In this document: positions 9,531 through 19,868 of the stretch, one piece after another
How the letters are laid out: the number at the start of each line of letters is the position of its first letter
How positions within the stretch are numbered: position 1 is the stretch's first letter
NCBI GenBank assembly: GCA_016703225.1
Contig: JADJCM010000003.1
Span: 248,001 to 312,000, forward strand
DNA from: Lysobacterales bacterium
Lineage (GTDB): Bacteria; Pseudomonadota; Gammaproteobacteria; Xanthomonadales; Ahniellaceae
DNA: 64,000 nucleotides
Reading direction: 5' to 3'
Program-made: the position numbers and the translations under genes
The notes under the pieces: generated by a model
What the model was told of the DNA's origin: nothing
What the model saw: the letters and a program-made list of their open reading frames with translations, nothing else
Database searches by the model: none

Positions 9531-10939
9531 TGCGCATCGAACCCCGGTGGCAGCGGCATCGAACCGCGCAGCGAGCGCGGCAGGTCGATGCGCAGCCCGA
9601 AGCCGCGGCGGGTGAGTTCGCGCTGGGTGCGCATGGTCGCTTCGCCGTCCAGCCACATCTCGCGTTCGGCGGCACGCAGCGCGGGGTCGTCGAACAGCGC
9701 CGCTACCGGGGCGGTCCAGCTGAGCACGTCGACCGGCATCGGCACCACCAGTTGGCGCCCGATGCGCGCGACCAGCATGCGGCCGGCCACCACCAGTTCG
9801 ATCGTGTCGCCTTCGCTGCGATGCGCTTCGAGCAAGGCCAGCGCGCGCAACAGGTAGCGTGCCTCGGCATCGGTTTCGGTGGCGGCGATCAGCTCCAGCA
9901 ACGGCGCGCAGCGTTTCACGCCCAGAGCTTCGACGCTGTCGACCAGCGCCTGCCATTGCGTCGGCGACAACGAGCCTTGATGCATCGAGCGGGCGATCAT
10001 CGGGTCGGCGCCGCAGATCGCGGCCATGCGCTCCTGCTGCAAGCGGCCGAGTGCGACCGGGTCGAGTGTCCAGACCACGTCGTCGATGCGCTCGGACCAG
10101 CCGAGCGCCTCGCTCGCGCCGGGCGCGGCGGCGTCGATCGCGGCGCCGAGGCTCTTTTCGCCGACCAGACTGGCCCAGGCGATGCGATCCAGTTCGCGAT
10201 TCAGCAGCAGGTTGCGCGAGTACGGATCCACCGCCATGCGCCGCGCCAGTTCGCGTCGCACTTTGGTGAAGCCGAGCCAGCGCTTGGCCAGTTTACCGCT
10301 GGCCTTCTGCGACTTGAGCCACCAGTCGGAATCGCGCGCATGCGGCGTCGGCGGCTGTGGCCCGATGCCGGGCGCGGTGTCGTCCTCGCGCAACTCCTCC
10401 GCGGCCTGGTCTCGCGCCTTCGCACTCTGCTCGCGCAGGTCGCGCCACTTCGAGCGCAGGCTGCGCACCAGCCCAGTCGGAATGGATGTCAGCGTCCGGA
10501 TCGGATGCGTGCCGATGCGCCCGATCATCTTTGCGATGTCCTTGCCGGAACGGCCGATCGCTGTGGCGAATGCCTTGCTGCGCGAGATCGCGACCAGTTC
10601 CCTGATCACCTCGATTTCATGGATGCGCTCCAGCAACTCGGCGCGACCCTCGACCTGCAAGTCGCCGAACTCGGTCGTGACCCGGAACTGCGCCAGGTAA
10701 CCGCGTACCGGCACCACTGGGTGGATCTTCCAGCCCGGCCCCGACAGCAGCGACGGCTCCAGCAACTGGTCGGCGCTGTAGGACGGTTCCGCTTCGTAGT
10801 CCTCGCTGGGCGTGGCGGTTGTTTCCGCTGCCGCGGCGGCCAGCACACCGCCCATGAGCAGGCCAAGTGCCAGCAGCCAGCGGCTGCCAGCGCGACGGCG
10901 TGAGTTGAGGTAGCGGGCTTGCATCGGAGAGGTGTGCAT
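9527..10939 (-). CDS. Exported protein of unknown function
   Basis: The protein has 470 residues from the ATG at 10939 (an alternative ATG lies at 10924). A basic N-terminus (RYLNSRRRAG) precedes a hydrophobic export signal ending in AAAAAETTA. The rest is alpha-helical, charged and Cys-poor. One part contains 'KDIAKMIGRIGTHPIRTL' and 'RRELARRMAVDPYSRN', which resembles the helical core found in some conserved hypothetical proteins of Proteobacteria. I do not recognise a named family. It is the first gene of an operon with bpt and is divergently arranged with the beta-helix gene at 11081. Confidence 0.75.
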   Translation of the reverse strand: MHTSPMQARYLNSRRRAGSRWLLALGLLMGGVLAAAAAETTATPSEDYEAEPSYSADQLLEPSLLSGPGWKIHPVVPVRGYLAQFRVTTEFGDLQVEGRAELLERIHEIEVIRELVAISRSKAFATAIGRSGKDIAKMIGRIGTHPIRTLTSIPTGLVRSLRSKWRDLREQSAKARDQAAEELREDDTAPGIGPQPPTPHARDSDWWLKSQKASGKLAKRWLGFTKVRRELARRMAVDPYSRNLLLNRELDRIAWASLVGEKSLGAAIDAAAPGASEALGWSERIDDVVWTLDPVALGRLQQERMAAICGADPMIARSMHQGSLSPTQWQALVDSVEALGVKRCAPLLELIAATETDAEARYLLRALALLEAHRSEGDTIELVVAGRMLVARIGRQLVVPMPVDVLSWTAPVAALFDDPALRAAEREMWLDGEATMRTQRELTRRGFGLRIDLPRSLRGSMPLPPGFDAQ

Positions 10940-11080
10940 GGGTTGGCCGGCGGCGATTGGACGGGGCGGGGTGACAGTATAGGCGGCGGTTCGAGCACGC
11001 GCGCTTGCGCAGGCAGGAACTCGGCGTAGGCTCCGTGTGCGTCGACTTGAGGTCGCACGACTCCGAACAGCGAGGTGCAG

Positions 11081-12373
11081 ATGGAAGCGAGCATGCGTTC
11101 GCAAGGGTGGCGCGGCATCGGTGCAGGCCGCGCCATGATCGCGGTGCTGTTGCTGGCGGTGCTGCCGCGGGTCACTGCCCAGATCGTTCCGGTGGCGGAT
11201 ACGACGGCGCTGCGTGACGCGATCAACAATGCCGCGCCCGGGCAGGAGATCGTGCTCGCACCCGGCGTGTACATGGTGATCGGAAACCTGCTCTGCGATG
11301 TTGCAGGAACCGCTGGCGCACCGATCGTCTTGCGCGCGGCGACGCCACACACGGCGACGATCCGCTTCGATGCACTCGAAGGCTTCAAGGTCAGCGAACC
11401 CTACTGGCGTTTCGAGGGACTCGATATCGAAGGGGTTTGCGCCGCCGACAGCGACTGCGAGCACGCTTTCCACCTGTTCGGTGCCGCCGACCGCACGACC
11501 ATCCGTGACAACCGGGTGCGCGACTTCAACGCGCAGATCAAGAGCAATGGCGCGAGCGTCGGTGCCGCCTTCGTGTTTCCGGACGACGTGCTGATCGAGC
11601 ACAACCAGTTCTACGACACGCGCCCACGCAACACCGGCAATCCAGTCACCAAGATCGACGTGGTCGGTGGCCGGCGCTGGATCGTGCGCGCGAACCTGAT
11701 CCGCGACTTCGAGAAAAACGGCGGCAATTTCATCAGCTATGCAGCGTTCCTGAAGGGCAATTCGCGCGACGGGCTGTTCGAGCGCAACCTGGTGATCTGC
11801 GAACAGGCGTTCAGCGGTGGCATCCGTCTCGGATTGTCCTTCGGCGGCGGCGGTACCAGCCCGGGCTCGATCTGCGAGGACGGCGTCTGCACACCCGAAC
11901 ACCAGAACGGGATCATGCGCAACAATCTCATCGTCAACTGCCCGGCCGATGTTGGCATCTACCTCAACGCCGCCACGAACGCGCGCATCCAGCACAACAC
12001 CCTGTACAACACCGCCGGGATCGACGTGCGTTTCGCGACATCGAGCGCCGACTTGCGCAACAACCTGCTCAGCGGGCAGATCCGCAATCGCGACGGCGGC
12101 ATCAGCACCAGTGCCGGCGACCTCAGTCAGGTGCCGCTGGCGACCCTTGCCGCTTGGTTCCAGGCCCCGGCGATCGCTGACTTCCGTCTGCTGAATGGGG
12201 CCGCGATCATCGATGTCGGCAGCGCTGCGCCGCTGGTCAGCGATGACTATTGTGCCAACGCGCGCGACGACGGAGCGCCCGACATCGGCGCCGTCGAATA
12301 CGACGGTGACGGCGTCTGCGACACGCGATTGGCCGGCGGCATCAGCGTGCTGTTCGCAGATGGTTTCGACTAG
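11081..12373 (+). CDS. Secreted pectate-lyase-like beta-helix protein with LFADGFD tail
   Basis: The protein has 430 residues from the ATG at 11081, with GAGG five bases upstream; an in-frame GTG at 11075 is an alternative. A signal peptide ends near PRVTAQ. The N-terminal part ('ALRDAINNAAPGQEIVLAPGVY') and the later 'NGIMRNNLIVNCPADVGIYL', 'NARIQHNTLYN' are typical right-handed parallel beta-helix coils, as in PL6-like lyases and similar secreted proteins. The C-terminus has the choice-of-anchor Q style 'GAPDIGAVEYD' and ends exactly in LFADGFD. Lyase activity is possible but catalytic residues were not identified. Confidence 0.8.
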   Translation: MEASMRSQGWRGIGAGRAMIAVLLLAVLPRVTAQIVPVADTTALRDAINNAAPGQEIVLAPGVYMVIGNLLCDVAGTAGAPIVLRAATPHTATIRFDALEGFKVSEPYWRFEGLDIEGVCAADSDCEHAFHLFGAADRTTIRDNRVRDFNAQIKSNGASVGAAFVFPDDVLIEHNQFYDTRPRNTGNPVTKIDVVGGRRWIVRANLIRDFEKNGGNFISYAAFLKGNSRDGLFERNLVICEQAFSGGIRLGLSFGGGGTSPGSICEDGVCTPEHQNGIMRNNLIVNCPADVGIYLNAATNARIQHNTLYNTAGIDVRFATSSADLRNNLLSGQIRNRDGGISTSAGDLSQVPLATLAAWFQAPAIADFRLLNGAAIIDVGSAAPLVSDDYCANARDDGAPDIGAVEYDGDGVCDTRLAGGISVLFADGFD

Positions 12374-12392
12374 GGGCTCCGGCCTCATGCGG

Positions 12393-12435
12393 TTGACCGC
12401 GACGAGGTCCGAACGTACAGTACGTACCTGTACTG
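12393..12435 (+). promoter_or_regulatory. Toxin-antitoxin promoter with overlapping palindromic operator
   Basis: TTGACC (12393-12398) and TACAGT (12416-12421) are separated by 17 bases and form a plausible sigma-70 promoter. The -10 box lies inside two overlapping palindromes: CGTAC-A-GTACG (12414-12424) and CAGTAC-6-GTACTG (12418-12435). The gene start at 12447 has GGAG eight bases upstream. Phd/YefM antitoxins repress their own promoter by binding such palindromes, so this is the likely autoregulatory site. Confidence 0.6.
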
Positions 12436-12446
12436 GAGTCGCCCCA

Positions 12447-12791
12447 GTGGAACTGTCCCTGACCGAATTGCGCCAACGCCTTTTCGAACTCGCTGATCGC
12501 GTGCTCGAGACCGGCGAAGCGATCATCATCACGCGTCGCGGCCGCAAGTTGCGCATCGTGCGCGACGACGAAGCCAGCACGCCCTATTCTCGACTTGCGA
12601 AATTGCGGCTCCAGGAGTTGGAGATCGGGCCGCCGCTTGATCCGCACGAATCGCCCGCCCGATGGTCCGAGCTGGATCGTGTCGCCGAACCTCCGGTTGA
12701 GTACGCGATCGGGCGAAAGTCAGGCACGGGCCGGTCCGGCAAGCGCGTGGCTGCCAAGCCGCGACCGCGTTCCGGAAAGGCCCCGCGATGA
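12447..12791 (+). CDS. Phd/YefM-type antitoxin
   Basis: The protein has 114 residues from the GTG at 12447, preceded by GGAG at 12435-12438. The N-terminal half ('ELSLTELRQRLFELADRVL', 'GEAIIITRRGRKLRIV') is the Phd-type DNA-binding fold that carries operator recognition. The C-terminal half should wrap the toxin. The last 30 residues are unusually rich in Lys, Arg, Gly and Pro, which is longer and more basic than in most Phd proteins. It overlaps the toxin gene by four bases (ATGA). Confidence 0.8.
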   Translation: MELSLTELRQRLFELADRVLETGEAIIITRRGRKLRIVRDDEASTPYSRLAKLRLQELEIGPPLDPHESPARWSELDRVAEPPVEYAIGRKSGTGRSGKRVAAKPRPRSGKAPR

Positions 12792-13168
12792 ACCGCGTGA
12801 TGATCGACACGCAAGTCGCCGTCACGCTGTTCAAGGGGCGGACGACGGGCCTGTCGCGGACGGCGCAACGACTGCTCGATAGCGCGAACATCCAATACTC
12901 GCCGATGGTGTCATTCGAGCTCGAACTGCTCCACGAGATCGGGCGCATCCGCCTGGGCGCAGCTGATGTCTGCGGATATCTGGCGCGTGAGCTGAACGTC
13001 GTCGAGAGTCAGGAGCGACTGTCGGAAATCGTTCGCCACGCGCTGCCGCTGCGCTTCACGCGGGATCCCTTCGACCGCATGATCGTTGCCCACGCCGACT
13101 TGCTGCGGGTTCCGCTGATCACCCTCGACACGACCCTGCTCGCGCACTATCCGCGCGCGATCAACTGA
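12788..13168 (+). CDS. PIN-domain ribonuclease toxin (VapC-like)
   Basis: This 126-residue PIN-domain protein has the acidic residues expected for the Mg-dependent RNase site: MIDTQ near the N-terminus, Glu in SFELELLHEI, and Asp in TRDPFDRMIVAHA and LITLDTTL. Such toxins cleave tRNA or mRNA when the labile antitoxin is degraded. Translation is coupled to the antitoxin by an ATGA overlap. Its TGA stop abuts the stop of tdh on the other strand without a single spacer base, forming TGATCA. Confidence 0.85.
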   Translation: MNRVMIDTQVAVTLFKGRTTGLSRTAQRLLDSANIQYSPMVSFELELLHEIGRIRLGAADVCGYLARELNVVESQERLSEIVRHALPLRFTRDPFDRMIVAHADLLRVPLITLDTTLLAHYPRAIN

Positions 13169-14206
13169 TCAGTTCCAGCTGCAAACCACCTTGCCGCAGT
13201 TGCCGGATTCCATCAGGTCGAAGCCGCGCTGGAAGTCGTCGATGTGGATCTGGTGGGTAAGCGCCTTCTGCAGCGGGAAGCCGGTCAGCACCATCTGCGT
13301 CATTTTGTACCAGGTCTCGTACATCTTGCGTCCGTACATGCCATGCAGGGTCAGGCCCTTGAAGATGACCTTGTCCCAGTCGATGCCGGCGCCCTTGGGC
13401 AGGATGCCGAGCAGGGCGATCTTGCCGCCGTGGTACATGCAGTCGAGCATGTCGTTGAAGGCGTGGGTGTTGCCGCTCATCTCGAGGCCGACGTCAAAGC
13501 CTTCCATGTGCAGGTCCTTGACGACTTCCTTGAGCGATTGTTTCGACACGTTGACGACCCGCGTCGCGCCCATGTCAGCGGCGAGCTTCAGGCGATAGTC
13601 GTTCACGTCGGTGACCACGACATTGCGCGCGCCGACGTGCTTGCAGATGCCGGCGGCGATGATGCCGATCGGGCCGGCGCCGGTGATCAGCACGTCCTCG
13701 CCGATCACGTCGAACTCGAGCGCGCAGTGCGCCGCATTGCCGTAGGGATCGAAGAACGCCGCCAGTTCACTCGGGATCTGGTCCGGAATCGGCCACAGGT
13801 TCGAAGCCGGCATGGCGATGTACTCGGCGAACGCGCCGTTGCGGTTGACGCCGATGCCGATGGTGTTCGGGCACAGGTGCTGGCGCCCGGCGCGGCAGTT
13901 GCGGCAGTGGCCGCAGACGATGTGGCCTTCGGCCGAGACGCGGTCGCCGACACGGTAGCCGGTCACGCCGGGACCCACCTCCACGATGCGCCCGACGAAC
14001 TCGTGCCCGATCACGAGCCCAGGCTTGATCGTGCGCTGGCTCCACTCGTCCCACTTGTAGATGTGCAGGTCGGTGCCGCAGATCGCGGTCTTCTCCAACT
14101 TGATCAGCACCTCGTTCGGTCCCACAGCAGGCACCGGCACCTGCTCCATCCAGATCCCCTTCGCCGCTTCCTTCTTGACCAGGGCCTTCATCATCGCTCG
14201 CGACAT
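13169..14206 (-). CDS. tdh: L-threonine 3-dehydrogenase
   Basis: This 345-residue zinc-dependent medium-chain dehydrogenase oxidises L-threonine to 2-amino-3-ketobutyrate with NAD+ in the cytoplasm. Visible features are CGTDLHIYKWDEW (catalytic zinc Cys), GHEFVG, the structural-zinc cluster CGHCRNCRAGRQHLC, the NAD-binding loop ITGAGPIGI, and the C-terminal CGKVVCSWN. Its length matches E. coli Tdh (341). Tandem ATGs start the reading frame; the second (MKALV) fits the family start best. No kbl gene is adjacent in the window. Confidence 0.95.
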   Translation of the reverse strand: MSRAMMKALVKKEAAKGIWMEQVPVPAVGPNEVLIKLEKTAICGTDLHIYKWDEWSQRTIKPGLVIGHEFVGRIVEVGPGVTGYRVGDRVSAEGHIVCGHCRNCRAGRQHLCPNTIGIGVNRNGAFAEYIAMPASNLWPIPDQIPSELAAFFDPYGNAAHCALEFDVIGEDVLITGAGPIGIIAAGICKHVGARNVVVTDVNDYRLKLAADMGATRVVNVSKQSLKEVVKDLHMEGFDVGLEMSGNTHAFNDMLDCMYHGGKIALLGILPKGAGIDWDKVIFKGLTLHGMYGRKMYETWYKMTQMVLTGFPLQKALTHQIHIDDFQRGFDLMESGNCGKVVCSWN

Positions 14207-14416
14207 CGGGAATCTCCGGAATGGGAGGCGGATTATAGGTGTTCGATGTCGGCCCGGCAGGGGCTCTCTTGCGGATGCCGCTCCAATGGGTGAAGCCCTT
14301 GTGGGTGCGATTCAAATCACCCTGCCCACGCACCGCACCAAGTGCCGGGGCTGCGGTTTGCGTAGGAGGACGGTGTGGGGCATAAAGCGCGCCCCGATTT
14401 CTTCTGCGAGGCCGCC

Positions 14417-16591
<2,175 letters not shown>

Positions 16592-16605
16592 GGAGCCCAG
16601 TGTCA

Positions 16606-16628
16606 GGCACCCGTCCCCTTCGGGTGCC
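16606..16628. other. Hairpin after the S46 peptidase stop
   Basis: GGCACCCG (16606-16613) and CGGGTGCC (16621-16628) form an 8-bp perfect stem with a 7-base loop, 15 bases after the peptidase stop. There is no T-run on either side, so it is not a standard Rho-independent terminator. It may stabilise the mRNA end. The rest of the 260-base gap to the TonB receptor holds an AT-richer patch around 16670-16690 that may contain that gene's promoter, but I could not fix the boxes. Confidence 0.4.
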
Positions 16629-16851
16629 GGCCGGCGTCGGGCGCCTCCGGCTGAACGGACCATTCCCGGATCGTAAAATTAGCGTTATGCTTCCGCCGAC
16701 ACCCACGTGCCCCGGGGAGTGTCACTCGTCCGAACCTGTTGGCGGGGGAGGGCTTCAGCACCCAGCCGAAGCGTCCATCACTGGGCGCCAGGTCTGAGCG
16801 GCGTACACCGCCGGAAGATTCCAGAAACACTCAAACCGTTGGAGAGATCAA

Positions 16852-19752
16852 ATGTCCAAGCGTAACAAGCTGTCCGGTGCGATCCATTTCGCGCTTTTTG
16901 CGAGCGCCGTCTCGCTGATCGCCCAACCTGCCTTCGCGCAGGAAGAGGAAAAGAAAGACGACACCACCCTTGAACGCATCGAGGTGACGGGTTCGAAAAT
17001 CAAGCGCGTCGAAATCGAGACCTCGCAGCCGGTGTTCGCACTGACCCGCGAAGAAATCCAGGCCCAGGGCCTGACCTCGGTCGGTGACGTGCTGCAGAAC
17101 CTGACCGCCAACGGCTCCACGCTGAACACCACGTTCAACAACGGCGGCAACGGCGAAACCCGCGTCAGCCTGCGCAACCTCGGCTCGAACCGCACCCTGG
17201 TGCTGGTCAATGGCCGTCGTTGGGTCGGTGGTACCGGTCTCGGCGGCGCCGTCGACCTGAACACCATCCCGACCGCAGCGGTCGAGCGCATCGAAGTGCT
17301 GAAGGCCGGCGCGTCCTCGATCTACGGTTCCGACGCCATCGCTGGCGTGGTCAACCTGATCCTGCGCAGCGACTACACCGGTGCCGAAGCGAATGGTTTC
17401 TACGGCGTCACCGATGAAGGTGACGGCGTCAAGGAAGCCTACGACATGACCATCGGCACCGCCGATGACCGCATGTCGGCGATGTTCTCGGCCTCCTACG
17501 TCAAGGAAGAGCCGATCGGCGCGGGCGACCGCGAGATCTCGGCGATCCCGACCATTGGCACCGGCCTCGCCTTCGGCAGTTCGACCTCGCCGTTTGGTCG
17601 TTTCGCGCTTTGCAACGGCACCATCAGCGCCACCACCGGTCGTTGCTCGATCGCCGAAGTGCGCCCGGATGGCACCGGCGGTCAGTTCACCTACTCGCCT
17701 GGCCAGACCGGCAGCAGCTGGCGCAACTGGGCGTTCCCGGCGGACATGTACAACTTCGCCCCGGACAACTACCTGGTTACGCCGCAAGAGCGCAAGTCGA
17801 TCTTCGGCAAGGCCTCGTTCGCACTGACCGACGACATCCAGTTCTCGATGCAGGGCACCTACAACAACCGTCGTTCCGAGCAGTTGCTCGCGGCGATGCC
17901 GGTCGTGCTCGGCAGCGGCCCTGGCGCCGGCGTGCAGGCGCGCACGATCTCGATCAGCGCGAACAGCATCTACAATCCGTTCGGCGCCCCGGTGTCGCGC
18001 ATCCAGCGTCGCGTCACCGAGACCGGTGGCCGTTCGTTCAATCAGGACGTCGACACCTATGCCTTCAGCATGGGCCTGGATGGCGCGTTTGAAGCCGGTG
18101 ATCGCTACTTCACCTGGGATGCGGGCATGGTCTATGCGCGCAACGACCAGAACGACACCACCTATGGTCTGTTCAACATCCCGGCCCTGCGTGCTGCGCT
18201 CGGTCCGTCGGAAATCCGCAACGGTGCGCCGGTGTGCGTCAGCGCCCCGGGCGGCTCGGTGATCTCCGGCTGCGTGCCGCTGAACCTGCTCGGCGCCGAA
18301 GGCTCGATCACCCAGGACATGCTCGACTACGTCACCTTCGTGGCGCATGACGAGTACGGCTACAAGATGAAGCAGTACTACGCCAACATCACCGGCGAAA
18401 TCGTGGAACTGCCGGGCGGCATGATGGCGTTCGCGGCCGGTCTTGAGCGTCGCGACGAAGAAGGCTTCGACCAGCCGGATGCGCTGATCAACTCGGGCAA
18501 CACCACCGGCAATGCGCGCACCGCCACGGCGGGTGCGTATTCGGTCGATGAGGCTTATGTCGAGTTCTCGATGCCGCTGCTGACCGATGTGGCCTTCGCC
18601 AAGAGCCTCGAGTTCAGCCTGTCGTCGCGCTATTCCGACTACTCGAACTTCGGCGACACCACCAACTCGGCGTTCGGCTTCAAGTGGCGTCCGATCGACC
18701 AGCTGCTGGTTCGCGGCAACTGGGCCGAAGGTTTCCGTGCTCCCTCGATCGGCGAGCTCTACCAGGGCGTGTCCGATTCCTTCCCGTCCTTCGCTGATCC
18801 GTGCTCCACCACCTTCGGCGGTATCTACAACCAGCTGAGCGCCGAGCAGCAGGGCCGCTGCCACGCGCAGGGCGTGCCGGTCGGTGGTTATGACCAGGGC
18901 AACGCGCAGATCCGTATCAGCACCGGCGGCAACGCGCTGCTCGGACCGGAGTCTTCGGTCACCAAGACGCTCGGCGCCGTGTGGAGCCCCGAGTTCATCG
19001 AAGGTGCCGACATCTCCCTCGACTGGTGGCAGGTCGAGCTTGAGAACACCATCAGCGGCTTCAGCGGTGGGTTCATCATGAACCAGTGCATCGTCGAAGG
19101 CATCCAGGTGTTCTGCGACCAGTTCACGCGTTTGGCCGGTGGCCAGGTCGACACCCTGCTCTCAAGCGGTGTGAACATCGGCGCCCAGCTGACCGAAGGT
19201 TGGGACATGACCCTGAACTATCGCCTGCCGGAAACGAGTTTCGGCACGTTCTCGTTCGGTTGGGATACGACCTACATGTCGGAAGATGCATCCGACAACG
19301 ACGCGGATGGCGACATCGATGAACTCGATGGCGGCAGCCGCGTTGGCGAATACTTCGACCGCAACAACGGTTGGCGCATCCGCAGCAACCTGATGGCGCG
19401 TTGGGAGAAGGGCGACTTTGGCGCGACCCTGTTCACCCGTTACTACTCGCGTCAGGACGAAGCCTGCCCGTTCTATTACAACGACTACGGCTTCGGCGAA
19501 CTGTGCAGTGACGTAGTGGTCGACGGCGACGGCGTCATCCAGCCGGGTGGCGAGAACTCGATCGGTGGCAGCACCTACCACGACGCCAGCTTCTACTGGA
19601 AGGCACCGTGGGACGCGAAGGTCACGCTCGGCATCAACAACCTGTTCGACAAGGATCCGCCGATTGCGTACAGCACGTTCGCGAACAGCTTCGATCCGCA
19701 GTACGAATTGCCGGGTCGCTTCTTCTACGTGCAGTACAACCAGAAGTTCTGA
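16852..19752 (+). CDS. TonB-dependent outer-membrane receptor
   Basis: This 966-residue protein has a signal peptide ending SLIAQPAFAQ, a TonB-box-like region (ERIEVTGSKIKR), a plug domain ('SVGDVLQNLTANG', 'LVLVNGRRWVGG', 'VERIEVLKAGASSIYGSDA') and a long beta-barrel ending in the aromatic strand FFYVQYNQKF. It should import a large substrate across the outer membrane using TonB/ExbBD energy. The 'RNLGSNRTLVLVNGRR' plug type is the one common in Xanthomonadales and Sphingomonadales for peptides or carbohydrates. GGAGAG precedes the ATG, and a strong terminator follows at 19776. Confidence 0.92.
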   Translation: MSKRNKLSGAIHFALFASAVSLIAQPAFAQEEEKKDDTTLERIEVTGSKIKRVEIETSQPVFALTREEIQAQGLTSVGDVLQNLTANGSTLNTTFNNGGNGETRVSLRNLGSNRTLVLVNGRRWVGGTGLGGAVDLNTIPTAAVERIEVLKAGASSIYGSDAIAGVVNLILRSDYTGAEANGFYGVTDEGDGVKEAYDMTIGTADDRMSAMFSASYVKEEPIGAGDREISAIPTIGTGLAFGSSTSPFGRFALCNGTISATTGRCSIAEVRPDGTGGQFTYSPGQTGSSWRNWAFPADMYNFAPDNYLVTPQERKSIFGKASFALTDDIQFSMQGTYNNRRSEQLLAAMPVVLGSGPGAGVQARTISISANSIYNPFGAPVSRIQRRVTETGGRSFNQDVDTYAFSMGLDGAFEAGDRYFTWDAGMVYARNDQNDTTYGLFNIPALRAALGPSEIRNGAPVCVSAPGGSVISGCVPLNLLGAEGSITQDMLDYVTFVAHDEYGYKMKQYYANITGEIVELPGGMMAFAAGLERRDEEGFDQPDALINSGNTTGNARTATAGAYSVDEAYVEFSMPLLTDVAFAKSLEFSLSSRYSDYSNFGDTTNSAFGFKWRPIDQLLVRGNWAEGFRAPSIGELYQGVSDSFPSFADPCSTTFGGIYNQLSAEQQGRCHAQGVPVGGYDQGNAQIRISTGGNALLGPESSVTKTLGAVWSPEFIEGADISLDWWQVELENTISGFSGGFIMNQCIVEGIQVFCDQFTRLAGGQVDTLLSSGVNIGAQLTEGWDMTLNYRLPETSFGTFSFGWDTTYMSEDASDNDADGDIDELDGGSRVGEYFDRNNGWRIRSNLMARWEKGDFGATLFTRYYSRQDEACPFYYNDYGFGELCSDVVVDGDGVIQPGGENSIGGSTYHDASFYWKAPWDAKVTLGINNLFDKDPPIAYSTFANSFDPQYELPGRFFYVQYNQKF

Positions 19753-19775
19753 TCGGGTTCGCTCGAAAGTGCTTC

Positions 19776-19804
19776 ACTACGGCCCCGAAAGGGGCCGTAG
19801 TTTT
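19776..19804 (+). terminator. Rho-independent terminator after the TonB receptor
   Basis: ACTACGGCCCC (19776-19786), a GAAA tetraloop and GGGGCCGTAGT (19791-19801) form an 11-bp perfect GC-rich stem, followed by TTTT on the plus strand. It lies 24 bases after the receptor stop and separates it from the sulfotransferase gene, although some read-through into that gene is possible. Confidence 0.9.
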
Positions 19805-19868
19805 GTCCGGGGGACGAAAACCCCGCTCTTCATGCGGCCCGATGGCCGGCATGACCCAAGGACGCGAG

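Noticed and set aside
9527..12580. A 1017-codon open frame on the minus strand
   Set aside because: Only 9527-10939 is the real gene with a signal peptide; the rest is antisense to the beta-helix gene and is open only because of high GC codon use.
13166..13171. TGATCA at the abutting stops of the PIN toxin and tdh as a regulatory site
   Set aside because: It arises from the two stop codons meeting; a 6-base palindrome has no further support.
16606..16628. A Rho-independent terminator after the S46 peptidase
   Set aside because: The hairpin is good but there is no T-run on either strand, so it is kept only as a hairpin.
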